The position numbers were made by a program, and so were the translations under genes. A DNA stretch of 39,765 bases from SIG622 sp045604705 (lineage in GTDB: Bacteria > Bacillota > Clostridia > Oscillospirales > CAG-382): assembly GCA_045604705.1 (NCBI GenBank), contig JAZUOO010000009.1, forward strand, positions 1-39,765, in the 5' to 3' direction. The notes beneath the pieces are model-generated. The model did no database searches. It was given only the letters and a program-made list of their open reading frames with translations, and was not told the DNA's origin. Of the stretch, positions 7,853 to 14,959 are shown piece after piece. How positions within the stretch are numbered: the stretch's first letter is position 1; each line of letters opens with the position of its first letter.

Positions 7853-8581
7853 CTATTCATTTATAAAGATCGACAGTATATTGTGGCGTTCTATATAAGA
7901 ATATATATATGTTTTTTCCGTTATATTTTCTTCCCATTCACCTGCGACAGTCTTTGGATTTGACAAAATCGGACCGGTTATTGTCACAAACAAAGATACA
8001 TACAGCACCGCACAAATAACTCCGACAATAACGCCGCCCGCACGGTTGAGAGTGTGAAGTACGGGAAGTCCGAATATGGTGTCAAGTATGCGCTCGGCTA
8101 TCCAAAGAAGAATAAACACTGCAAGGAAAATTGCGGCAAAGGCAAGAATGTGTGCTATACTTTCCATTGTTGGTTCAAGTATATGCTTTGCTGCAATTTC
8201 CGAAAGGTTTTCGCTGCCGGTCACAGCCGCATTTTCCACCGCCTGTCTTGTTTTGTCAAGATTGGCACCCATGGATTCCACAAGTTTCACAAGCTCGGGA
8301 TTTTCATTTTTAAAGGCTTTAAGCATTTCCTCGGAGCTGATATTTTGACCGGCTCTTGAAATTGCATCGGACAGTTCATACTGCAGAGTCTCTCTCGCCT
8401 TATCATAAAGTCCGCTTTTCATAATAATGTCCGCAAGACCGTTTTTAAAGACTATCGCACATATAACAGATACTGCAAATTTCAGCATATCAAACATGGT
8501 TCGTATAAAACCCTTTGCGGCGGATCTCCATACTGTAAATACTATTATTAAGGCTATAATTATATCAAGTGCTATCGCCAT
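7853..8581 (-). CDS. CvpA family membrane protein
   Basis: A 242-residue protein with hydrophobic helices at about 4-22, 30-48, 142-165 and 182-205 and a long hydrophilic, amphipathic insert (about 60-135) between helices two and three. This is the CvpA (colicin V production) fold seen across Firmicutes, often as a longer version with such an insert. The molecular role of the family is not settled; in E. coli it supports colicin V production and envelope homeostasis. The ATG follows an AAAGGGGAT ribosome site. It ends with TAG, followed 55 bases later by the ClpE-like gene, and lies 25 bases after the DUF5711 gene, as part of the long minus-strand unit. Confidence 0.75.
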   Translation of the reverse strand: MAIALDIIIALIIVFTVWRSAAKGFIRTMFDMLKFAVSVICAIVFKNGLADIIMKSGLYDKARETLQYELSDAISRAGQNISSEEMLKAFKNENPELVKLVESMGANLDKTRQAVENAAVTGSENLSEIAAKHILEPTMESIAHILAFAAIFLAVFILLWIAERILDTIFGLPVLHTLNRAGGVIVGVICAVLYVSLFVTITGPILSNPKTVAGEWEENITEKTYIYSYIERHNILSIFINE

Positions 8582-8606
8582 TGAGTGATCCCCTTTCCCG
8601 CAATTC

Positions 8607-9785
8607 TCAGCCGCTTATCTGTTTTGCTCCGAATGCGGATACAAGCACATATTCGTTATCGGAGGTTGCAAACACTCGGTCATAGATACCGTCCACCTCA
8701 ACGCTTTCCATTGAGTGTTTATCCGTTTTGGTTCCGCTTGAATCTACTTCCATTATGTGAAGCTTCCCTTTTTCAAGTGCATACAGCTTGCCCTTATATG
8801 CAGAAAAGCTTATTATATTGTTATCAAAATTCTCCGTTGTAACCTCAAAGCCTTTGGTGTTAAAAATCCTCATTGTTCCGGCATCGGTCACGCTTCTTGT
8901 ATATGTCAGGGCAATATAATCGGAACTCTGATAGAATCCGGAGAGCTTTTCCGTTGTGTGGCTAAAGCTTTTTACAGTTTTGCCATCATAATTCACAAAA
9001 TGCAGAGCCTTATCCGTAAGAACACACATCATGTCACTTGTCGAATACAGCTTCAGCGGATACTCTCCAACAAATACCTTTTCCGTTACCGCCTTGTCAT
9101 TTCTTGTGCTGTAGGACATAAGATGGAATTTGAAATCGCCGTTTTCCGCAAGAAGCCCGATAAAATTGACCTTATCCGAATCCTCCGGGAGTGATAGCGC
9201 TATTATTTCCTTATCTCTTGTTTCATAATTGAATTCGCCGTCCTGCTCAAATACCGTCACCTTTGATTTAAGATGCTTTCCTGCAGTCGAAACGGCATAA
9301 CTTCCATCAGAACGAACACAAGCATCCTTTATTCCGTATTCAAACTGCTTCCCGACAATATTGGAATATGAATTGTAAAGCTCAAGTCCTGTTCCGTATA
9401 CATCAAAGCACAGTGCGTATTTTCCCGCAGTCTTAATGGCAGGATTCGGGTAAGTCAGCTTTTCGTATATGAGCTCGGAGCCTGAAAAATCGTAAGTCCT
9501 AAAGCCCCTTGGGGAAAGGATTGCAAGGTCACCTTTGAGATAACCGTATTGTGATCCCTCATCAGCAATAAATGTGAGATTATTTGTATCTCTGTAATCC
9601 GCACCGATGTTAAAATTGACGTACCTCATAATATATCTGAAATTGTCATATGTCAGCTCCCGCTTGAAGCTTGTAAAACCGATAAGGACAAACAGTATCA
9701 GTATAAGAAGTACCACATATCTCAGAGTATGAAGTACCCTTGCGGCTTTTCTGTAATATTCGGCATCTGCCCGTTTATTGTCCAT
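8607..9785 (-). CDS. DUF5711 family membrane-anchored beta-propeller-like protein
   Basis: A 392-residue protein with a short basic cytoplasmic N-terminus, one transmembrane helix (about 23-43) and a large extracytoplasmic domain built of repeated short beta strands with YxxxxGxxL-type blades, typical of propeller folds. The arrangement, including the early 'FRYIMRYVNFN' segment after the membrane helix, matches the Firmicutes DUF5711 family, which usually lies next to cvpA as here. The function is unknown; a surface sensor or scaffold is possible. The ATG follows AAGGAG by about 10 bases. The gene is 50 bases from truA. Confidence 0.7.
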   Translation of the reverse strand: MDNKRADAEYYRKAARVLHTLRYVVLLILILFVLIGFTSFKRELTYDNFRYIMRYVNFNIGADYRDTNNLTFIADEGSQYGYLKGDLAILSPRGFRTYDFSGSELIYEKLTYPNPAIKTAGKYALCFDVYGTGLELYNSYSNIVGKQFEYGIKDACVRSDGSYAVSTAGKHLKSKVTVFEQDGEFNYETRDKEIIALSLPEDSDKVNFIGLLAENGDFKFHLMSYSTRNDKAVTEKVFVGEYPLKLYSTSDMMCVLTDKALHFVNYDGKTVKSFSHTTEKLSGFYQSSDYIALTYTRSVTDAGTMRIFNTKGFEVTTENFDNNIISFSAYKGKLYALEKGKLHIMEVDSSGTKTDKHSMESVEVDGIYDRVFATSDNEYVLVSAFGAKQISG

Positions 9786-9835
9786 AAGCCTTTACTCCTT
9801 TCGCAAGATCTGTATCTCTTTCTTTGTTTAGGAAT

Positions 9836-10591
9836 TCACGAATAAAACACTTTATTCAGGAAAAGTCCTTCTGACCTTGCGGTATCACCTGCAAGCTTTC
9901 TTTCTCCCAGGGCAAGTATATGCTCTACCCCGCCTTTTTTTATGTTTCCTTTTGCGGCTTCAAGGTATGTACCTACCATAATCCTTACCATGTTGTATAG
10001 GAATCCGTCTGCTTTTACGTAAATTTCCAGAAGCTCGCCGCTTCTTTTTGTTCTAAAGTATTCAACCGTTCTCACAGTGTCATCTGTTATTTTTGACCCC
10101 TTTGACATGAATGCACGAAAATCATGTTTGCCCGTAAATTCTTCGCCGACAAAACCCAGCTCTTCATCATGTATGTTATAGGGAATAAACATTGAATAGT
10201 CTTCCAGAAACGGATTCCTGTATTTCGCGTTCCATATCTTATATACATATTCTTTACCGCTGCAGGAATATCTTGCATGAAAATCAGCATCCTTGTATTC
10301 CGCCCTGTAGCACGACAGCTTCCCGATTACATTTGCATTGAAAGCACGCATCAGCGACTCCGGCGGCATCTTCACATATTTTGCATCCATGTGACAAACA
10401 TACATATTGGCATGAACTCCCGAATCTGTTCTTGAACACCCCGAAACATCGGGACGAACACCAAGTACTCTTTCAAGTGAATCCTGCACCGCCTTCTGTA
10501 CGCTCGGAGCATTTTTCTGTACCTGCCAGCCGCAGAAATCCTTGCCGTCGTACATCAGAGTCAGTGCTATTTTTCTGTTATCTTCCGTCAT
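9836..10591 (-). CDS. truA: tRNA pseudouridine synthase A
   Basis: A 251-residue enzyme that converts uridines 38-40 in the tRNA anticodon stem-loop to pseudouridine. The catalytic motif GCSRTDSGVHA is present with the nucleophile Asp56. The conserved later blocks 'FLYNMVRIMVGT' and the C-terminal 'AGDTARSEGLFLNKVFY' are also intact. Length is normal for the family. It follows the cyclase gene by only seven bases. In many Firmicutes truA lies directly downstream of ecfA1-ecfA2-ecfT; here the cyclase gene is inserted between ecfT and truA. Confidence 0.93.
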   Translation of the reverse strand: MTEDNRKIALTLMYDGKDFCGWQVQKNAPSVQKAVQDSLERVLGVRPDVSGCSRTDSGVHANMYVCHMDAKYVKMPPESLMRAFNANVIGKLSCYRAEYKDADFHARYSCSGKEYVYKIWNAKYRNPFLEDYSMFIPYNIHDEELGFVGEEFTGKHDFRAFMSKGSKITDDTVRTVEYFRTKRSGELLEIYVKADGFLYNMVRIMVGTYLEAAKGNIKKGGVEHILALGERKLAGDTARSEGLFLNKVFYS

Positions 10592-10598
10592 ATCTGTA

Positions 10599-11240
10599 CT
10601 ACCTTATCATAGCTATCGCTCTTGTGGGAGCACCGTCTGCACTCTTAAATTTCAGAGGCAACGCACAGAATTCAAATTCATCGCATCCCAAAGAATCAAG
10701 ATTACAGAGGTTTTCCACTATTATAAAATTGTTTGTTCCGAGAAGTGTTTTATGTACATCCAACGGAACTCCTACCGGATCAACGCTTATCGCATCAACA
10801 CCTATTCCCTTTTTACCGCTGTGCGCAAGATACTTTGCCGCTTCGGCATCAAGACACGGAAAGTCGGAAAAATACCTGTCCTCGTTCCAATACTTTTCCC
10901 ACCCTGTCCGAAGTATCAGAAAATCGGCATTGTCAAATTTTTCGCCGAGAGATAGCAGCATTTCTTTTGTCACTCTGCCGTTATCGCCGAGAACTCTGCA
11001 ATCAAGCATTATTGCTTTTCCGCAAAGGTGTGCCGCATCAAATTCATCAAGACTTTTACCGTTCCCGAAAAGATGTGCCGGTGAATCCATATGGGTACCC
11101 GTATGGGAGTACATATTCAGTATTGTTTCTTTAAAACCGTCTTTTTCTATTGTGTTTGCAGCGGTCAAGTCAGGCTTTTCGGTTCCGGGGTATACCGGCA
11201 TTTCTTCGCTTATTGTATGTGTAAGGTCAATTATTTTCAT
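10599..11240 (-). CDS. Cyclase family protein (kynurenine formamidase-like metal hydrolase)
   Basis: A 213-residue protein of the cyclase/KynB superfamily. The metal-binding signature HTGTHMDSPAH is present near residues 46-56 and defines these Mn/Zn-dependent amidohydrolases. The N-terminus 'IIDLTHTISEEMPVYPG' is also typical. The start is taken at the ATG (complement of 11238-11240), about five bases after a GGTGAT ribosome site, rather than the GTG three codons upstream. Known members hydrolyse N-formylkynurenine or cyclic amides; no other tryptophan-degradation gene is nearby, so the substrate is open. It stops with TAG seven bases before truA and starts close to the ecfT stop, suggesting translational coupling. 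Confidence 0.8.
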   Translation of the reverse strand: MKIIDLTHTISEEMPVYPGTEKPDLTAANTIEKDGFKETILNMYSHTGTHMDSPAHLFGNGKSLDEFDAAHLCGKAIMLDCRVLGDNGRVTKEMLLSLGEKFDNADFLILRTGWEKYWNEDRYFSDFPCLDAEAAKYLAHSGKKGIGVDAISVDPVGVPLDVHKTLLGTNNFIIVENLCNLDSLGCDEFEFCALPLKFKSADGAPTRAIAMIR

Positions 11241-11255
11241 TGTTATCACCGAGCA

Positions 11256-12068
11256 TTAACAGTATAAAAACTTGTTAATCACGACAGTTGCCGCAATAAC
11301 CGCAATAAAGAACAGTATCACCGCAAAATCAATGGGCTTGAGCTTCAAAATCTTCATTTTTGTTCTTCCCTCGCCTCCGTGATACAAACGACATTCCATT
11401 GCAGAGGCAAGCTCATCTGCTCGTCTGAAAGCAGAAATAAACAAAGGAATGAGGATTGGCACTATCGCTTTTGCACGCTTAAGCAGGCTTCCCGTTTCAA
11501 AGTCGGCACCTCTTGATTTCTGTGCGCTTATAATTTTGTCCGTTTCCTCAATAAGTGTGGGAATAAAACGCAGAGCTATCGTCATCATCATGGCAAATTC
11601 ATGTGTAGGAACTCCGAGCTTCTTAAAAGGTGAAGTCAGTCTTTCTATAGCTTCCGTCAGTGCCATGGGAGATGTTGTATATGTCAGAAGCACAAATGTA
11701 CCCGTAATAAGCGTTATGAGCCTTGTGACCATGAGTATTGCCGCACGGACTCCCTCGGCGTATATGGTTATGAACTTCCACTGTATAAGCAGAGTTTCGC
11801 CGGTCGTCCAGAAAATATTTGTTATCGCGGTAAAGATTATGATTATAAGCAGCGGCTTTATGCTTTTCAGAATGGTCTTAATGCTTATTCCGGATATTGC
11901 CACCATCAAAGCTATGAGCAGTACAAGAAAAGCATAGGAAACCGCACTTCTTGCAGTAAACACCGCAACTATGAACAGAATTACCGATATTATTTTAATC
12001 CTCGGATCAAGTCTGTGTAGTATGGACTTTCCGGGAAAAAACTGACCTAATGTTACGTCTTTGAGCAA
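11256..12068 (-). CDS. ecfT: ECF transporter transmembrane component EcfT
   Basis: A 270-residue integral membrane protein that couples the two EcfA ATPases to substrate-binding S components in group II energy-coupling-factor vitamin/metal importers. It has about five to six helices. The two cytoplasmic coupling motifs are visible: AQKSRGADF near residue 185 and AMECRLYHG near 222, with the characteristic Arg residues. The start appears to be a TTG, with GGAAAG about ten bases upstream. It is preceded by ecfA2 with a 55-base gap. No S component is in the window, as expected for a shared ECF module. Confidence 0.92.
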   Translation of the reverse strand: MLKDVTLGQFFPGKSILHRLDPRIKIISVILFIVAVFTARSAVSYAFLVLLIALMVAISGISIKTILKSIKPLLIIIIFTAITNIFWTTGETLLIQWKFITIYAEGVRAAILMVTRLITLITGTFVLLTYTTSPMALTEAIERLTSPFKKLGVPTHEFAMMMTIALRFIPTLIEETDKIISAQKSRGADFETGSLLKRAKAIVPILIPLFISAFRRADELASAMECRLYHGGEGRTKMKILKLKPIDFAVILFFIAVIAATVVINKFLYC

Positions 12069-12123
12069 TTTACAGTCTTTCCTTTCGAATTAAATGCTGT
12101 GTAGTTCCGCACCTTGCGGATTG

Positions 12124-12975
12124 TTACTTTTTCATTCTCAGCTTCGGCAAAAGCTCGGCGTATGCTTCGTCCACCGTATAAAGGGATGGGTTTATGTCTG
12201 CACCCGCAACTTTCATCTTGTGCATGACTTCCGTTACCTCCGGCAGAGAAAGTCCCGAATTTTCAAGAATATCAAAGTTTGAAAAGACCTCGTGAGGAGT
12301 TCCGCTACAGATTATTTTGCCTTTTGCCATAGCAATTATATTGTCGGAATATTCCGCTATATCCTCCATGCTGTGAGATACTATCACAAGGCTGTTTCCT
12401 CTCTTTTTGCGGTACTCCATTAGCCCGCCCAGAATCTCGCTTCTTCCTCTCGGGTCAAGACCTGCCGCAGGCTCATCAAGGACAAGTACCTCCGGATCCA
12501 TGGCGATAACTCCCGCAATGGCACATCTTCTTTTCTGACCACCTGAAAGCTCAAAGGGCGATCTTTGAAGTATCTCATCGGAAAGCCCCGTGAATCTTGC
12601 GGCACGCATTACCCTGTCTTTTATTTCAGCTTCGGAAAGTCCCATATTTCGTGGACCGAATGCGATGTCTGCACCGACTGTTTCCTCAAACAACTGATAT
12701 TCGGGATATTGGAACACAAGTCCGACCTTGAATCTTGTATCGTGTGAGGTCTTTGCGTCCTTGTTTATATCCTCGCCACCGAGCAGTACCGTTCCGGAAG
12801 TTGGCTTATAAAGGGCGTTCATCAGCTGTACGAGAGTAGATTTACCGCTTCCGGAATGCCCGATAAGCCCCGTGACTTTGCCTTTTTCAATTTTTATGGA
12901 TATATCATCCAGTGCCTTTACCTGAAAGGGTGTTCCGGCACCATAGATGTAGGTTACATTTTTAAATTCAAGCAT
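12124..12975 (-). CDS. ecfA2: ECF transporter ATP-binding subunit EcfA2
   Basis: A 283-residue ABC ATPase on the cytoplasmic side of the ECF importer. Walker A GHSGSGKST, Q-loop 'VFQYPEYQLFEET', signature ELSGGQKRR, Walker B 'VLVLDEPAAGLDP' and switch His in VIVSHSMED are all intact. The aromatic residues after the Q-loop and the extended C-terminal segment are typical of EcfA2. A GGAGAATT ribosome site directly precedes the ATG. It lies between ecfA1 (19-base gap) and ecfT and should form the EcfA1-EcfA2 heterodimer. Confidence 0.92.
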   Translation of the reverse strand: MLEFKNVTYIYGAGTPFQVKALDDISIKIEKGKVTGLIGHSGSGKSTLVQLMNALYKPTSGTVLLGGEDINKDAKTSHDTRFKVGLVFQYPEYQLFEETVGADIAFGPRNMGLSEAEIKDRVMRAARFTGLSDEILQRSPFELSGGQKRRCAIAGVIAMDPEVLVLDEPAAGLDPRGRSEILGGLMEYRKKRGNSLVIVSHSMEDIAEYSDNIIAMAKGKIICSGTPHEVFSNFDILENSGLSLPEVTEVMHKMKVAGADINPSLYTVDEAYAELLPKLRMKK

Positions 12976-12994
12976 AATTCTCCGTTTGTGTGTT

Positions 12995-13855
12995 TTATTT
13001 TTTATCCAATGCCTTTATCAAAACCCTTGCCGCCTCGTCCGGATTCAGAACTGTTTCGGATATATCCGCACCCGAATTCTGAAGTCGCTTTACGAGATTC
13101 GAGCTTTGAGGAGCTTCAAGCCCCGCTTTGTAAAGAAGTTCATCGTGGTCGAATACCTCACTCGGTGTTCCGTCAGCAATGATGTTTCCTCCGTCTACCA
13201 CTACAATTCTATCAGCCTGTGCCGCTTCGTTCATGTAGTGTGTTATGAGAATTACGGTTATGTTTTTCTCTTTTTGCAGCTTCTTTATCGTGGCTATTAT
13301 CTCATCTCTGCCCCTCGGGTCAAGCATGGCGGTGGATTCATCAAAAATAATACATTCGGGAAGCATGGCAAGTATACCTGCAATGGCAACTCTCTGTTTC
13401 TGACCACCGGACAGTTTGTGCGTATCGTGCAGAGCATATTCGGAAAGTCCCACAATTGCGAGAGCTTCGTCTACTCTTTTTCTTATCTCATGCGGTTCAA
13501 CACCCATATTCTCCGGTGCAAAGGCAACATCCTCCTCCACAACCGTTGCAACCAGCTGATTGTCCGGATGCTGGAATACCATGCCGAAGTTTTTTCTAAT
13601 ATCAAAGAAATTCTCCTCGTTGTCGGTTGAAAGCATTTTTCCCTCGCAGTCACAGAGAACTTTTCCCGATGTGGGAATCATCATCCCGCAAAGCAGCTTT
13701 GCAAGTGTCGACTTTCCCGAGCCGTTGTGTCCGATGATTGCGGTAAATGTACCTTTTTCAATTTCAAATGTAAGTCCGTGCAGAACCTCACGGTAGGTAT
13801 TTTCGTCTACGGGATATGAAAATTTCAGATCCTCGACTTTAATAATAGTACTCAA
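12995..13855 (-). CDS. ecfA1: ECF transporter ATP-binding subunit EcfA1
   Basis: The first ABC ATPase of the ECF module, 286 residues from the preferred start. Motifs: Walker A GHNGSGKST, Q-loop 'VFQHPDNQLVATV', signature KLSGGQKQRVAIAG, Walker B 'CIIFDESTAMLDP' and ILITHYMNE. An Asp-Glu-Ser follows Walker B instead of Asp-Glu-Pro, which is common in EcfA1. The frame is open up to a TTG at 13903, right after the methyltransferase stop. The TTG at 13855 is preferred because AAGGTGA lies five bases upstream, and because starting there the protein begins STIIKVEDLKFSYP, as homologues do. It partners EcfA2. Confidence 0.9.
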   Translation of the reverse strand: MSTIIKVEDLKFSYPVDENTYREVLHGLTFEIEKGTFTAIIGHNGSGKSTLAKLLCGMMIPTSGKVLCDCEGKMLSTDNEENFFDIRKNFGMVFQHPDNQLVATVVEEDVAFAPENMGVEPHEIRKRVDEALAIVGLSEYALHDTHKLSGGQKQRVAIAGILAMLPECIIFDESTAMLDPRGRDEIIATIKKLQKEKNITVILITHYMNEAAQADRIVVVDGGNIIADGTPSEVFDHDELLYKAGLEAPQSSNLVKRLQNSGADISETVLNPDEAARVLIKALDKK

Positions 13856-13903
13856 AGCTATCACCTTTTCAGTGAATAAAGTAGTATTCACTTTTAATTT
13901 CAA

Positions 13904-14779
13904 TTATTCGTTTTCCCATCTTGCGGACGAACCTGCAGGAAGTATCATTTTACTCTCCGTAACGGGTATACCTATTTCATCGGCAGTTACCTTTCCGCCG
14001 AAGTCCTTCATGTAAAGGCTGAGAAGATAGCCTACGGTCGATGCGGAAAGTCCCGTTGTATAGGAATTTACAAGCACAAAAAGCGGATTTTCGGAAAGCA
14101 CCCTTGAGGCAAGCTCCAAAAGCTCGCATATTCCATCCTCAAGCTTCCATATTTCACCGCCCGGGCCTCTGCCGTATGAGGGAGGATCCATGATAAGAGC
14201 ATCGTATTTTCTGCCTCGTCTTATTTCACGCTCAAGGAACTTTTTACAGTCGTCCACAATGTATCTTATGGGTGCGTCTTCAAGTCCCGAGAGTTGTGCA
14301 TTTTCCTTTGCCCATGCGACTATTCCCTTTGATGCGTCAATGTGGCACACGGAAGCTCCCGCCTTTGCACAGGCAAGAGTTGCACCGCCTGTATATGCGA
14401 AAAGATTTATTGCATTAATATGTCTTCCCGCATTTCTTATCTTTTCGTCCATCCATTCCCAGTTGACAGCCTGCTCCGGGAAAACTCCCGTGTGCTTAAA
14501 GCCCGTGGGCTTGATTTTAAAGGTCAATTCACCTTTTTTGATTGTCCAGCCCTCGTCAAGCGCACCTTTCGGGAGATTCTTAACATCCCATGCACCGCCG
14601 CCCTTTGATGAACGAATATATCTCGCATTATATCTATTCCAGAGCTTGCTTCTTTTTACATCCTGCCATATTACCTGCGGGTCGGGTCGAACAAGTATTA
14701 CATCTCCCCAACGTTCAAGTCTCTCACCGTCGGATGTGTCAATGAGTTCGTATTCCTGCCATAAATTTGAATTCCACAT
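13904..14779 (-). CDS. Class I SAM-dependent methyltransferase (RlmK/RlmI-like)
   Basis: A 291-residue enzyme resembling the C-terminal catalytic half of 23S rRNA methyltransferases of the RlmI/RlmK (COG1092) type. Recognisable parts are an N-terminal beta region, the 'GVFPEQAVNWEW' segment, motif I 'NLFAYTGGATLACAKAGA' (about 126-143), the acidic 'HIDASKG' motif II, and the catalytic 'MDPPSYGRGP' motif IV. It lacks a PUA domain. It probably methylates RNA; the target base is uncertain. The ATG follows AAAGGAAC. It heads the tightly packed ecf-truA-cvpA-clpE run, after a 180-base repeat-rich gap behind the topoisomerase gene. Confidence 0.8.
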   Translation of the reverse strand: MWNSNLWQEYELIDTSDGERLERWGDVILVRPDPQVIWQDVKRSKLWNRYNARYIRSSKGGGAWDVKNLPKGALDEGWTIKKGELTFKIKPTGFKHTGVFPEQAVNWEWMDEKIRNAGRHINAINLFAYTGGATLACAKAGASVCHIDASKGIVAWAKENAQLSGLEDAPIRYIVDDCKKFLEREIRRGRKYDALIMDPPSYGRGPGGEIWKLEDGICELLELASRVLSENPLFVLVNSYTTGLSASTVGYLLSLYMKDFGGKVTADEIGIPVTESKMILPAGSSARWENE

Positions 14780-14796
14780 AAAAAGTTCCTTTTTTG

Positions 14797-14959
14797 AGTG
14801 CGGAATAAAGACCGTAAACGGTCTTCTGAGTGCGGAGTGCGGAATGATTTTTGCGGTATTCCGATGTCCGTATCGTTATTCCGGGTTGTTGTTTAATAAT
14901 TTTGCATTTTGTACTTTGCATTTTGCATTTTGCACTGCAAATTTGTCCCACAAATTTGC
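14797..14959. repeat. Intergenic repeat cluster (palindromes and short tandem units)
   Basis: The gap between the methyltransferase and topoisomerase genes is almost wholly repetitive. It contains a perfect palindrome AAGACCGT-AA-ACGGTCTT (14808-14825), direct copies of GAGTGCGGA around it (14797, 14827), tandem TTTGCATTTTG units (about 14900-14935) and a perfect 10-bp inverted repeat GCAAATTTGT-CCC-ACAAATTTGC (14937-14959) touching the topoisomerase stop codon. Such strings look like a dispersed non-coding repeat element; copy number cannot be judged from one window. Confidence 0.6.

Noticed and set aside
10381..11259. 292-codon plus-strand frame opposite truA and cyclase
   Set aside because: Both opposing genes have clear catalytic motifs; this frame is a reverse-complement shadow.
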